This document shows, piece after piece, positions 27,304 through 35,410 of a stretch of 45,857 bases of DNA. The notes under the pieces are model-generated. The model did no database searches. It was not told the origin of the DNA and worked only from the letters and a program-made list of their open reading frames with translations. The stretch comes from a virus, in the IMG/VR virus record IMGVR_UViG_3300036800_000124, positions 1 through 45,857 of that record; one strand, given 5' to 3'. Position numbers and translations under genes: made by a program. Every line of letters starts with the position of its first letter. Positions within the stretch are counted from its first letter, which is position 1.

Positions 27304-28216
27304 ATTTGACGCAGAGATACTCGCCGACGTCGACACGCTGGCTCGCGAAGAGTGGCTGGAGTTGCGTCGCACGGGCCTGGGAGGATCCGACGCTGCCGCC
27401 ACGCTCAGTCTCTCTCCCTACACCAGCCAGGTCGCGCTCTATCTCGACAAGGTTGACCCGCTGCCCGACGAGGACAAGGAAATCTTTCAGGCGGGTCGTC
27501 GCGCCGAGCCGATGATCGCTCAGTGGTTTGCCGACGACACCACCTTTGAGGTGGCGCGCTCAGCCGTCATGCTGCGCTCGCATCGCCGCCCCTTCATGCT
27601 CGGAAACGTCGACCGCTTCGTGTACGACGAGGCTGCGGACGAGTGGGCCGTGCTCGAAATCAAGAACGTCGATCGCTCGAAGGCGCACGAGTGGGCAGAC
27701 GGTCCACCGATTCACGCGCGTCTCCAGGGACTGCACTACCTCGAGGTGTGTGGCGAGAACTTCAAGCGTCTCTACGTCGCGGCACTGGTCGGCGGCAACA
27801 GGTTCATCCACTACGTCGTCGAGCGTGACGAGGAACTGATGGCCAGACTGGTCGCTGCGGAGGAGAAGTTCTGGACGCTGGTGCATCTCCAGCGCATGCC
27901 TGACATTGATGACTCGGAGTCCACGCGAAAAGCGTTGCTCGCGCACGCGGGCACCGAGGCCAAGGAGATTGAGGTTCCTGCCCGGTTCGTCGAACTCCTG
28001 GAGAGTCGCGCCACGATGAAGGCCATGCTCAAGGTGCAGGAGGCTCAACTCAGGGCAGTCGAGAACGAGATGTCTGCGCTGATGAAGGACGGTGACGTCG
28101 CGACGTGTCACGGGGTCGTGGTAGCCAAGTGGCTGCGCATCACGGTGCCAACGCACGAGGTAAAAGAGTTTACAAAAAGGCAATGGAACATACCAAAAAA
28201 GGAGAAGCAGCAATGA
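27284..28216 (+). CDS. YqaJ-type viral recombinase exonuclease
   Basis: This 310-residue protein has the RecB/Cas4-like nuclease core of the YqaJ family: GLGGSDAAATLSLSPYTS near residue 31, AGRRAEPMIAQWF with Glu75, LGNVDRFVYDE with Asp110, and VLEIKNVD with Glu125 and Lys127. These form the metal-binding E-D-ExK set. It should resect double-stranded DNA ends 5' to 3' and hand single strands to the RecT protein encoded downstream. The C-terminal helical part (about 240-310) may contact that partner. Its stop overlaps the next ATG (ATGA). Confidence 0.9.
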   Translation: MATPLPEFDAEILADVDTLAREEWLELRRTGLGGSDAAATLSLSPYTSQVALYLDKVDPLPDEDKEIFQAGRRAEPMIAQWFADDTTFEVARSAVMLRSHRRPFMLGNVDRFVYDEAADEWAVLEIKNVDRSKAHEWADGPPIHARLQGLHYLEVCGENFKRLYVAALVGGNRFIHYVVERDEELMARLVAAEEKFWTLVHLQRMPDIDDSESTRKALLAHAGTEAKEIEVPARFVELLESRATMKAMLKVQEAQLRAVENEMSALMKDGDVATCHGVVVAKWLRITVPTHEVKEFTKRQWNIPKKEKQQ

Positions 28217-29457
28217 AAGTAATTCGATTGACAGCAGAAAACGTCAAGCGACTTCGCGCGGTGGAGATAACGCCGGACGGAAACGTGGTGGTCATCGCTG
28301 GACGCAACGCGCAGGGAAAGACCAGCGTGCTCGATTCGATCTGGCTTGCGCTCGGTGGTGGGGCAGCGTCCAAGGACACTGCCAAGCCCATCCGTGACGG
28401 TGAGGATAACGCGAGCGTGTTCCTTGACCTCGGCGACTTCACGGTGAAGCGCACGTGGGCTGGCGACAAGACTGCGCTCACGGTGATGAGCAAGGAGGGA
28501 GCGAAGTACCCGAGCCCGCAGAAGTTCCTTGACGAGAAACTCGGCGCGCTCTCGTTCGACCCGCTGGCGTTCGCTCAGCAGGACAACAGGTCGCAACTTG
28601 CCACGTTGCTCGCGCTGGTGGAGCTGCCGTTCAACCCCGACGAGTTGGCCGCAGCGCGACGTGCCACCTACGACGAACGCACGACGTGGGGACGGGATCT
28701 CGCCAACGCCAAGGCACAACTCGCGAGCATCCCACAAGTGCCCGACGATACACCTGACCAGGAGGTCTCAAGCGGTGAAATTCTGGCTGAACAGGCTGAG
28801 CACCAGCGCCGGGTTCACGCAGCGGAGGCCAGCCAACGAGACCTGATCGTGGCAGAAGAGAACGCGAAGAAGAGCGGCGAGGAGGTGCGCCAGGCTGAGG
28901 TCGAGTTGAGGCGTCTGCGTGAGCACCTGGTCAGCGACGGGGACGCGTTGGAGAACGCGAAGAACGCAGTAGTGGCGGCTCCCGAGGCCATCGACTTCAC
29001 CGAGCGTCTCACCAGTGTCGAGCAGACCAACAGGAACGTGCGTACCATGCAGGACCGCCTGGTCCTCACAGGTGCGGTTGAGAAGTTCAACGAGGGCGTG
29101 GAGAAGCTGACTGCTGACATCGTGGCGATCGATAAGAGCAAAGCCAAAGCCCTGGCCGAAGCGAAGATGCCCGTCGAAGGACTCGCGTTCGACGACGACG
29201 GAGTCACTTACAATGGCGTTCCCTTCAAGCAGTGTTCTAGTTCCGAGCAACTGCGCATCTCTCTCGCCATGGCGATGAGTCTCAACCCAGAGATTCGAGT
29301 GGTGCGCATCAGCGACGGGTCGCTCCTCGACTCCGAGAACATGGCGGTCATCGCCGAGATGGCGGACGCACACGACTTCCAGTGCTGGATTGAACGCGTC
29401 GACGAGTCGGGAGAAATCGGCTTCGTGATTGAAGACGGCGCGGTGGCCAATGACTAG
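28213..29457 (+). CDS. SbcC/RecF-like ATPase with coiled coil
   Basis: ATG at 28213 overlaps the exonuclease stop and gives 414 residues. Walker A is GRNAQGKTS at about 30-38, in an N-terminal ABC-ATPase half (FxxFxN-type start KVIRLTAENVKRLRAVEI, quoted as VIRLTAENVKRLRAVEI). Residues about 195-320 form a coiled coil. The C-terminal half has a signature-like SSSEQLRISLAMAMS (about 342) and a weak Walker B, VVRISDGSLLD. It is shorter than Rad50/SbcC and resembles phage ATPases that work with a YqaJ or RecE nuclease in end processing. Confidence 0.85.
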   Translation: MKVIRLTAENVKRLRAVEITPDGNVVVIAGRNAQGKTSVLDSIWLALGGGAASKDTAKPIRDGEDNASVFLDLGDFTVKRTWAGDKTALTVMSKEGAKYPSPQKFLDEKLGALSFDPLAFAQQDNRSQLATLLALVELPFNPDELAAARRATYDERTTWGRDLANAKAQLASIPQVPDDTPDQEVSSGEILAEQAEHQRRVHAAEASQRDLIVAEENAKKSGEEVRQAEVELRRLREHLVSDGDALENAKNAVVAAPEAIDFTERLTSVEQTNRNVRTMQDRLVLTGAVEKFNEGVEKLTADIVAIDKSKAKALAEAKMPVEGLAFDDDGVTYNGVPFKQCSSSEQLRISLAMAMSLNPEIRVVRISDGSLLDSENMAVIAEMADAHDFQCWIERVDESGEIGFVIEDGAVAND

Positions 29458-29647
29458 GGAAAACGAATTTTCCAAAAACGGCCCGAAAAAAATCTCCACT
29501 TTTTTAGGATCAGTGACCTACGAGGAATGGCTAAAACGCCAGAACAGACGCTGGAAAGGCAAGCGGTATCGCAAGCACCTCAGCGTGGCTGACATTGATC
29601 GACGCACCGCTAAGGCCATAGAATTTCTGGACGCTCATGGCCGCTGA
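29450..29647 (+). CDS. Small basic protein between ATPase and RecT
   Basis: ATG at 29450 overlaps the ATPase end, giving 65 residues; an upstream start seven codons earlier is possible. The protein is basic (KRQNRRWKGKRYRKH) and helical. It overlaps recT by 11 bases, so it is translationally coupled to both recombination genes. No family is recognised. A run of A and T at 29461-29505 lowers the local GC content. Confidence 0.6.
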   Translation: MTRENEFSKNGPKKISTFLGSVTYEEWLKRQNRRWKGKRYRKHLSVADIDRRTAKAIEFLDAHGR

Positions 29648-30518
29648 CCAAGGAGCTGACCGCGCACGCGCGCAGGTAGACGCCGCCAGCAAGGGCGAGA
29701 TAGCAACGACGAGCACCAAGTCCCTGCGCGAACTGGTGGAGTCTCAGGAGTCGGCCATCGCGCGCGCGCTCCCAGGAGCAATGGATCCCGCTCGTTACGT
29801 GCGCATCGTCCAGAACGAACTCTCGAAGAATCCGAAGTTAAAGGAATGCACGCCGAGGTCCTTCATGGGTGCGGTGCTGACGGGAGCGCAGTTGGGTCTG
29901 GAGCCGGGACCGATGCAGCAGTGGTACCCGGTGCCCTATCGCAATCACGGGGTTGCCGAGGTCCAGTTCATTGTCGGCTATCGCGGCTGGGCCGCTCTCT
30001 CGCACCGCACTGGGCAGATACAAGGCATCAACCCGCGCACCGTGTTCAAGGGCGATGAGTTCGACTACGCCTATGGGCTCGACGAGTACCTCATCCATAA
30101 GCCGTGTGAGGACGACAAGCGTGGCGCACCGCTCTACTACTACGTGGTCACGCGACTCACCAATGGTGGACGTAACTTCGTCGTGATGAGCCGACCCGAA
30201 GTCGAACGTCACCGTGATCGCTACGCCAAGAAAAACGGAACAATCGTGGGTCCTTGGGCCGACAAGGACCAGTTCGAGGCGATGGCCTGGAAGACGTGCT
30301 TCTTGAAGCAGAAGGCGTGGCTCCCGAGCAGCATCGACGTCATGCAAGCCGACGCCACTGATGGGCACGTGGTCAATCGCATGGACCCCGAGGAAGAACC
30401 CGAGGTCGTGCCATTTGACGATGACGAGATTGTGGACGCAGAGATCGTTGGCGACGCCGAGACTGGCGAAAGCGCCTGGGAGCGCGAAGAGCGTGAAAAT
30501 GCGGAGCGTGGCGAGTAA
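29637..30518 (+). CDS. recT: RecT-family single-strand annealing protein
   Basis: The 293-residue protein has the RecT order: KSLRELVESQESAIARALPG near the N-terminus, DPARYVRIVQNELSKNPKL, SFMGAVLTGAQLGLEPGPMQ, then VQFIVGYRGWAALSHRTG, then WADKDQFEAMAWKTCFLKQ. It coats single-stranded DNA and anneals complementary strands. With the upstream exonuclease it forms a RecE/RecT-like two-part system for phage recombination and possibly end-repair replication. The acidic C-terminus (about 250-293) is typical for contacts with host SSB or partners. Confidence 0.9.
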   Translation: MAADQGADRARAQVDAASKGEIATTSTKSLRELVESQESAIARALPGAMDPARYVRIVQNELSKNPKLKECTPRSFMGAVLTGAQLGLEPGPMQQWYPVPYRNHGVAEVQFIVGYRGWAALSHRTGQIQGINPRTVFKGDEFDYAYGLDEYLIHKPCEDDKRGAPLYYYVVTRLTNGGRNFVVMSRPEVERHRDRYAKKNGTIVGPWADKDQFEAMAWKTCFLKQKAWLPSSIDVMQADATDGHVVNRMDPEEEPEVVPFDDDEIVDAEIVGDAETGESAWEREERENAERGE

Positions 30519-30810
30519 GCACGGCTCCTTTGGCCGCTACCTAGACGGCTGTCTCTGTGACGAGTGTTTTGGCGCAGCTCGTCGCGTGCACGCTGCTCGC
30601 AAACTGCCCATCGAAGGTGCCCTCGCGACACTGGGCTTCGAGCGACGCACGCGGCGCGTGTGGCGATTCGAGGATCGACGCATCACGCACGGCACGCGCT
30701 CGGGCTACGTGCAAGGGTGCCGACGCGAGTGTTGCGCCATTCCACAGCGCGAGTATCAGCGCGACTACTACGAGAAAAAAAAGAAAATGGTACTGGCGTC
30801 AATGCTCTAA
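30499..30810 (+). CDS. Small protein with two Cys-containing repeats
   Basis: ATG at 30499 lies inside the end of recT in another frame; GTG at 30508 is the alternative start. The product has 103 residues. Two similar units are visible: HGSFGRYLDGCLCDECFGAA and HGTRSGYVQGCRRECCAIPQ, each followed by an Arg/Tyr-rich helix. This HGxxxGYxxGCxCxxC type is a small zinc-binding motif found often in actinophage proteins. The C-terminus is very basic (YEKKKKM). Confidence 0.65.
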   Translation: MRSVASKHGSFGRYLDGCLCDECFGAARRVHAARKLPIEGALATLGFERRTRRVWRFEDRRITHGTRSGYVQGCRRECCAIPQREYQRDYYEKKKKMVLASML

Positions 30811-30829
30811 ACGTGGCATCATTGGAGCA
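30803..30829 (+). promoter_or_regulatory. Operator site B
   Basis: This copy of the 27-bp palindrome has TGCTC, central TGGCA and GAGCA at the fixed spacing. It lies 29 bases before the ATG at 30858 and overlaps the last bases of the preceding gene. The -10 position reads AAACGT and the -35 position is poor, so promoter activity is less certain than for sites D and F. Confidence 0.65.
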
Positions 30830-30857
30830 GCCTGTACGAGGCGAAAGGAATGATCGA

Positions 30858-31244
30858 ATGACGCGGATGAGGATTGAACTCGAAGCTGATCAATTGGCAG
30901 TAATAGTCGCAACCATGGTTCTTGGGTACACCAAGTCTGAGAACGATGGGTCGCACGAACTGGCCACGCAGCAACGCGACGCCACGAACGCCTTCGTCTC
31001 TGGCTCGGCGCTGGTGCTGCCGTTTGGCGATCCGCTTCCCAGCAACCGCCTGCGGAAGCCGAACTGGGGAACGATTGCCCCAGAGCAACTGATTAGTCGT
31101 CTTGAAGCCATGGCGGCGGTAAACGGAGCCGCGATGTTCTACCAGGAAAATGCCATTTACGATTCGGTAGCGCTGAACAATGGCTACCAGCTCGGGATTG
31201 ACGCAGCGTTGGACGCGGTGTACGGCGTGCGGGTGTGTCAGTGA
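30858..31244 (+). CDS. Early protein after operator B, unknown
   Basis: ATG at 30858 behind AAAGGA gives 128 residues. An in-frame ATG three codons later is also possible, and the frame is open upstream. The protein is helical (LEADQLAVIVATMVLGY, then ALDAVYGVRV) and I recognise no family. It starts a dense run of small early genes coupled by 4-base overlaps. Confidence 0.65.
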   Translation: MTRMRIELEADQLAVIVATMVLGYTKSENDGSHELATQQRDATNAFVSGSALVLPFGDPLPSNRLRKPNWGTIAPEQLISRLEAMAAVNGAAMFYQENAIYDSVALNNGYQLGIDAALDAVYGVRVCQ

Positions 31245-31507
31245 TTAGCGCCATCCTCACGCCGGCGCAGGGCCTCGACGCGGGCTGGGCCATTCTCGCC
31301 TGCTGCGCGGTCGTGACACTGATACTCGCGCTTCCAGAGTTGCGTCGCAAGCGCAACGCGAAGAGACGGCAGTTGCCGACTCCTATATCGGTAACCAACG
31401 GCGATCATCGGTTTTTAGTGGTGGGCATGACACTTCTCGTGGACGATGAGCGCATGCGAATCGTCGAGATTCGCGAGGATGGTCAAATCTTCGTGGAGCG
31501 ACTGTGA
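31241..31507 (+). CDS. Small membrane protein
   Basis: GTG at 31241 overlaps the previous stop (GTGA), giving 88 residues; a GTG six bases earlier is possible. One membrane helix (about residues 12-33: GWAILACCAVVTLILALPEL) is followed by a basic stretch (RRKRNAKRR) and a small beta-rich cytoplasmic part. No family is recognised. Confidence 0.6.
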   Translation: MISAILTPAQGLDAGWAILACCAVVTLILALPELRRKRNAKRRQLPTPISVTNGDHRFLVVGMTLLVDDERMRIVEIREDGQIFVERL

Positions 31508-31770
31508 TTGAACCGTTGAAGATAACCCCTACCCGGAAGGCTCATTTAGAAGCGGTTGAAATGACGGCACGGAACGCGGAGGAACTCGCGGAGTGGTGCG
31601 ACGGGTACCTCAGCTCAACAGTCAAGGGCGAACCGATGCTGGTTGTCTACGGAGAAGTGGGGTCATACTTTGCAAACCCGGGAGATTTTGTCATCAAGTA
31701 CGTCGGCGGAAACTTCGGTGTTATAACCAGTGAGCATTTCCGCGACACCTACACAATCGAGGACGAGTGA
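31504..31770 (+). CDS. Conserved small phage protein (AEEWCxG / PGDFVIK type)
   Basis: This 88-residue protein has a GTG start with GTGA overlap. The pattern NAEELAEWCDGYL, then VGSYFANPGDFVIKYVGGNF, then FRDTYTIEDE matches a family of small phage proteins I know from many actinophage and other phage genomes (W-C-x-G near the start, R/N-PGD-W/F-V-I-K in the middle). Its function is not known. Confidence 0.7.
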   Translation: MIEPLKITPTRKAHLEAVEMTARNAEELAEWCDGYLSSTVKGEPMLVVYGEVGSYFANPGDFVIKYVGGNFGVITSEHFRDTYTIEDE

Positions 31771-32129
31771 CCAACGTCCAGTCCTCAATCTTCGAGACCT
31801 TCGACGATCCCGAGGCGCTGGAGACCGCGCTGCGACGTCCGCTCACCGACCTGGAAAAGTTCTGCTTCTTCCACGCCCGCAATCCTCACATCTTCGCTGA
31901 GTTGGAGCGCATGGCCAGAGAACTGGCGGCTCGTGGACGCAAGCGCATCGGCGTGAAACTCCTGGTTGAGCGGCTCCGCTACGACCACTACATGACGAGC
32001 GACGACCCAAATAGTCAGTTCAAACTCAACAATTCCTACACGAGCTTCTACGCTCGCCTGCTGATCGACACGCATCCCGAACTACGGGAACTGATCGAAA
32101 CGAGAGAGAGGCATCACAATGACACCTGA
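31767..32129 (+). CDS. Small phage protein, possible HTH
   Basis: This 120-residue protein overlaps the previous gene by 4 bases. Residues about 30-110 read as helices (TDLEKFCFFHARNPHIFAEL, then RKRIGVKLLVERLRYDHYM, then SFYARLLIDTHPEL). This resembles small phage proteins in replication or recombination blocks, where the last half could bind DNA. Its end overlaps the next gene by 11 bases. Confidence 0.6.
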   Translation: MTNVQSSIFETFDDPEALETALRRPLTDLEKFCFFHARNPHIFAELERMARELAARGRKRIGVKLLVERLRYDHYMTSDDPNSQFKLNNSYTSFYARLLIDTHPELRELIETRERHHNDT

Positions 32130-32649
32130 AATTGACACCGACCTTGGCGAGACCGTTGAGGGCTACCGGGTCAACACCACATCGGTAAAGATCCTGGCAC
32201 TGGGCGACGGGCTTTCCAGTTCCGTCAAGGTCGCTCCGATCATGGTCCACGCCGGCGACGTCGTCTACTTCGCGGTCAAGGCCAAGAAGATTCGCGACCA
32301 GTACGATTTCAAGTTCGACGACGAGGGCGAAGTCGAGAGCGTCGATTTGGTCCAGGTGTTCAGTGCCAAGACCGCGATCTTCGTCGACTTCGAGGCGGTC
32401 GCTCAGGCCATCGCCATGATGGAAGCCAAGATCGAGAAGGCGAAGAAAGCACCGGGCCAGGGAGAGATTCTGCGCACCTGTGGAGCCTGTGGCTGGCAGG
32501 AGGGCCAGGAGCCCGAGGGGTGCCTGAACGGCAACCCGCTGCACGACTTCCCGATCAGCTCGACCTGGACCGAAGAGGACGACCTTGACGACGAGGGGCG
32601 CCCGCTGACCGGCGACGAACTCGCTGCGAAGGGACTCGACAAGAAATGA
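32119..32649 (+). CDS. Protein with single Cys-pair knuckle, early block
   Basis: The 176-residue protein has a beta-rich N-terminal half (YRVNTTSVKILALGDGLS, then HAGDVVYFAVKAKKI) and a Cys-containing segment RTCGACGWQEGQEPEGCLNG near residue 117. The C-terminus is acidic. This layout is similar to conserved actinophage early proteins of unknown function. It overlaps the next gene by 4 bases. Confidence 0.6.
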   Translation: MTPEIDTDLGETVEGYRVNTTSVKILALGDGLSSSVKVAPIMVHAGDVVYFAVKAKKIRDQYDFKFDDEGEVESVDLVQVFSAKTAIFVDFEAVAQAIAMMEAKIEKAKKAPGQGEILRTCGACGWQEGQEPEGCLNGNPLHDFPISSTWTEEDDLDDEGRPLTGDELAAKGLDKK

Positions 32650-32954
32650 TCTGCCCACGCTGCGGCCTCGCCTTGGAACTTCACTGGACTATTGCGCTCA
32701 CGCCCGACGAACTCGACCAGTGGTCGAAGGACGAGAGCAACGGGGTGCTCTGCACGCTCACACGCGCGGAGGTGGTGAACCTGATCGAGGCCGAAGCGAC
32801 GCCGAAGGTAGAAGAGACCCAAGCGCGCCGCTCGATCTGCTCACTGTGCGGGTCCAGCAAGGTGGCCACCCCCGAGAGTCGGTACTTCCACGCGCAGCCT
32901 GACGAGCCGTTCGACCTTGACTGGGATGGATGCGTGAAGGGAATGGGGACGTGA
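32646..32954 (+). CDS. Double zinc-ribbon protein
   Basis: This 102-residue protein opens with MICPRCGLALELHW and carries a second knuckle, SICSLCGSSKVA, near residue 63, plus a Cys in DGCVKGMGT at the end. The two CxxC pairs suggest zinc binding, perhaps for nucleic-acid or protein contacts. The middle is acidic and helical. ATG overlaps the previous stop. Confidence 0.6.
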   Translation: MICPRCGLALELHWTIALTPDELDQWSKDESNGVLCTLTRAEVVNLIEAEATPKVEETQARRSICSLCGSSKVATPESRYFHAQPDEPFDLDWDGCVKGMGT

Positions 32955-33592
32955 CGATCGAGTTCGAAATAACGCCAATCAAGCGCTGGCCGGACGGATG
33001 GGATCGGCATCGTCCACCGACCAAATGGTCGCCGTTCACGGGGTCGTGGAACTCGACGCGTGAGCTCTTGGACCGCGAACTGAGCCACCTGCGAGCCAAA
33101 GAGGTGAAGTTGCAACTCGACGTCACCGATTATCAGGTGAGACGCGACGGGATGCTGCGCAGCGACACGAAGGTCACCTATCCCGGCGTCATCCTCGGCT
33201 TCAACACGCCGGAATGGGGAGGGCTGTCGTACCCGTGCAACGCGTTTGCGAGCAACTACAAGCAGCCAGCATGGCAGGCCAACGTGCGCGCGATTGCTCT
33301 GGGCCTCGAGGCGCTGCGTCGCGTCGAGCGGTACGGGATAGCCAACCGTGGTCAGCAGTACGCCGGCTTCGCTGAGCTCGGCAGTGGCATCGCCATGGGT
33401 CCGATGTCTTCTGCCCAGGCGCTCGAACTTTTGCTCAAGGCGGTCGAAGCCGAAGAGGATGATGACGGATCATCGTGGGGGGACGGTGAACTCTTTAGGC
33501 GCGCAGCGATGAAGCATCATCCCGATGTCGGTGGAGATCCTGATTACTTCAAGCTGCTGGTTGAGGCGCGTGACGTGCTGGAGGCATCGTGA
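32951..33592 (+). CDS. J-domain (DnaJ-like) protein
   Basis: GTG at 32951 overlaps the previous stop and gives 213 residues. The C-terminus has LFRRAAMKHHPDVGGDPDYF followed by LLVEARDVL, containing the His-Pro-Asp triad and following helix of J-domains. The N-terminal 150 residues have a beta-rich DUF-like part with YPGVILGFNTPEWGGLSYPC. Phage J-proteins with this build likely engage host DnaK in replication or folding. Only the second half of a full J-domain is clear. Confidence 0.75.
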   Translation: MTIEFEITPIKRWPDGWDRHRPPTKWSPFTGSWNSTRELLDRELSHLRAKEVKLQLDVTDYQVRRDGMLRSDTKVTYPGVILGFNTPEWGGLSYPCNAFASNYKQPAWQANVRAIALGLEALRRVERYGIANRGQQYAGFAELGSGIAMGPMSSAQALELLLKAVEAEEDDDGSSWGDGELFRRAAMKHHPDVGGDPDYFKLLVEARDVLEAS

Positions 33593-33906
33593 GCGACAAC
33601 ACCGAGTGGGAGAGCGTGCTCGACCTGAGCGGCGCGTCACGTGACCTGTTGCTCGGCGTCGAGGTGGGCATGCTCTACGTCAGCGTGCGCGTCATGGCTG
33701 AGGGATCAATTCCGCTCGCAGACGGCACGGAGGTAGGAGCACCGCGAATCGACGCAGTTGAGATGACGGTGCACGGCGAGAACGCCGAAATGTTCATACG
33801 CCTGGCCGAAAGGTTCGGGGTACGCATCCGCAGCGAGGAGCTGGACGAAACTTGGATGAAGGTTTTCTACTGGAAAGACCGAGATGAGGAGGATCGTGAT
33901 ATTTGA
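33589..33906 (+). CDS. Early protein, unknown function
   Basis: This 105-residue acidic protein has a GTG start with GTGA overlap. It has alternating beta strands (LLGVEVGMLYVSVRVMAEG, then IDAVEMTVHGENAEMFIRLA) and an acidic C-terminus. No family is recognised. It is coupled to the J-domain gene. Confidence 0.6.
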   Translation: MSDNTEWESVLDLSGASRDLLLGVEVGMLYVSVRVMAEGSIPLADGTEVGAPRIDAVEMTVHGENAEMFIRLAERFGVRIRSEELDETWMKVFYWKDRDEEDRDI

Positions 33907-33947
33907 CCCACACCGCAGTGGCCGCATTCCTCGATCATCGGAGTTCC

Positions 33948-34322
33948 GTGAAAGTTCTCACCTCAGTTCTAGTTTCTTTAGTTTTGTCAGCCAGCGTCGC
34001 GACGAGCGCGGCAGCGTCTTCAACGGGCCGCTCAGTGAGTTCGCGACTCGATCGCTCGCTCCACGTCACGCGCGCCATGATGGTCCAGGGGAGGTGGGTG
34101 GACCACTGCGAAGAGGGTGGCCAGCCGGACCCCTGGCACACCGATGGGCCGACGTATTTCGGCGGCTTGGGCTGGATATCAGCAACGTGGACGACGTTCA
34201 GAGCGTCTTGGATGCCCTCCTCCATGAACTTGGCGACACCGCTCGAGCAGACGTGGGCGCTCTACCAGTTCGCGAAGAGGTACTACATGCCGGACCTGAA
34301 CGGGCAGTGCCGGGGGTACTGA
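33948..34322 (+). CDS. Secreted Rpf-like peptidoglycan hydrolase
   Basis: GTG at 33948 sits behind CGGAG; the open frame begins 45 bases upstream, but this start gives a clean signal peptide (KVLTSVLVSLVLSASVATSA, cleavage near residues 22-25). The mature part has WVDHCEEGGQPDPWHTDGP, then YFGGLGWISATW, then ATPLEQTWALYQFA. That is the resuscitation-promoting-factor layout: C-E-x-G-G with catalytic Glu55, then Y-x-GGL and EQ. Such enzymes cut glycan strands of actinobacterial walls. The domain fills the protein (124 residues). It may act outside the cell during infection. Confidence 0.85.
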   Translation: MKVLTSVLVSLVLSASVATSAAASSTGRSVSSRLDRSLHVTRAMMVQGRWVDHCEEGGQPDPWHTDGPTYFGGLGWISATWTTFRASWMPSSMNLATPLEQTWALYQFAKRYYMPDLNGQCRGY

Positions 34323-34447
34323 CGTGGCAGCGCATCCACGACGCCTATCAGCCAGGAAGCGCAAGCCCGTACACCGCTGACGAGTGGCGCCGATTCGACG
34401 AGGACTGCTTCGCGTTCGCGGAGAGAATCGATCGGAGGGGCTGGTGA
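34307..34447 (+). CDS. 46-residue early protein
   Basis: GTG at 34307 overlaps the end of the Rpf-like gene in another frame and continues to the stop at 34445-34447. The protein is acidic and aromatic (YTADEWRRFDEDCFAFAERI). The frame is open upstream, so the start is uncertain. The next gene overlaps it by 4 bases (GTGA), which supports it being real. Confidence 0.45.
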   Translation: MPGVLTWQRIHDAYQPGSASPYTADEWRRFDEDCFAFAERIDRRGW

Positions 34448-34635
34448 AAGCGTGCCCCTACGTCGGCTGGAACGCAGTCGTGACGCGTGACGCGATCGAC
34501 CACTCGCGCATCGGCAATCGTGGCGTGGTGATTTCTGGACGCTACGGCACAGCCGGGTGGTCCCTACCCGTCGAGTTCGAGGGCGAGCGTCAGATCCACT
34601 ATCCGTTCAACCATCTGGAATTGAGCCCGTCGTGA
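34444..34635 (+). CDS. 63-residue protein, unknown
   Basis: GTG at 34444 overlaps the previous stop; the frame is also open upstream. Beta-rich sequence (VGWNAVVTRDAIDHSRIGNR, then GTAGWSLPVEFEGERQIHYP) suggests a small SH3-like or KOW-like barrel. No family is assigned. Confidence 0.55.
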   Translation: MKACPYVGWNAVVTRDAIDHSRIGNRGVVISGRYGTAGWSLPVEFEGERQIHYPFNHLELSPS

Positions 34636-34889
34636 GCGACTCCGACCGAATCAAGAACGTCCAGGGGCTCGTTGACGACCTCGTGCGAGGACAGACCGAC
34701 GAGTTCGTCAATGAGGTGAGCGAAGATGTCGAAGACGCGCCAACGTCGCTCGTACTCGGTGACTGGATTCTCGTCACCCACTGGCTCAATCCAGAGAACA
34801 ACACCCACTGGTACCACGAACTGCGCTCACAGGGCCTTTCGCCACACGCACAACTTGGGCTGCTTCATCAAACCTTGGAGCAGCGGTGA
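34632..34889 (+). CDS. 85-residue acidic protein, unknown
   Basis: GTG at 34632 overlaps the previous stop (GTGA). The N-terminus is acidic and helical (VQGLVDDLVRGQTDEFVNEV) and the middle is tryptophan-rich (LGDWILVTHWLNPENNTHWY). This resembles small phage proteins that accompany the RusA gene, but I know no function. Confidence 0.6.
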   Translation: MSDSDRIKNVQGLVDDLVRGQTDEFVNEVSEDVEDAPTSLVLGDWILVTHWLNPENNTHWYHELRSQGLSPHAQLGLLHQTLEQR

Positions 34890-35410
34890 GCGCGCGCGAG
34901 GAGATGATTCGTGAGTCAGCGCTCACGCCCTTTGAGTGCGTGGTGCGAGGCGTCCCGATCCCGCAGGGTTCCAAGTCAGCGTTCGTGCGAGGAGATCGCG
35001 CGGTCATCGTTGACGGCACCAGCGCCACAGGACGGGCCAAGCACAAGAGCTGGCGCCAGGAGGTAACCCAGACCATCATGGACGCCAAGATGGGTCGACG
35101 CTTCGAGGGACCCGTGAGCATCCGGCTCATCTTCTGGATGCCGCCCGTGAAGTCCGATCAGTACCGCACGCGCCACGCGACCAAGCCAGATTTGGACAAA
35201 CTCGTTCGTTCGATTTTTGACTCGCTCACCTCGAGCGGACTCATTCGAGATGACAGCCAGGTGTGGGAACTCGAGGCGACCAAGTTCTACGCGCGAAACG
35301 GGCACTGGACCGGCGTCAAGATCGAGGTCGGCGACCATGAGTGGCACGAAGTAGAAGATCGCGCTGAATTGAAGGGCGCGGCGAAGGCTGCTCGGCGAGG
35401 GGGGAAATGA
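34886..35410 (+). CDS. rusA: RusA-like Holliday junction resolvase
   Basis: The 174-residue protein has VVRGVPIPQGSKSAFVRG near the N-terminus, which is the RusA entry strand, and KPDLDKLVRSIFDSLTSSGL followed by IRDDSQV. Asp102, Asp104 and Asp122/123 match the three catalytic Asp of RusA. It resolves four-way junctions made by recombination, in line with the exonuclease and RecT genes of the same block. GTG overlaps the previous stop, and the next gene overlaps it by 4 bases. Confidence 0.9.
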   Translation: MSAREEMIRESALTPFECVVRGVPIPQGSKSAFVRGDRAVIVDGTSATGRAKHKSWRQEVTQTIMDAKMGRRFEGPVSIRLIFWMPPVKSDQYRTRHATKPDLDKLVRSIFDSLTSSGLIRDDSQVWELEATKFYARNGHWTGVKIEVGDHEWHEVEDRAELKGAAKAARRGGK

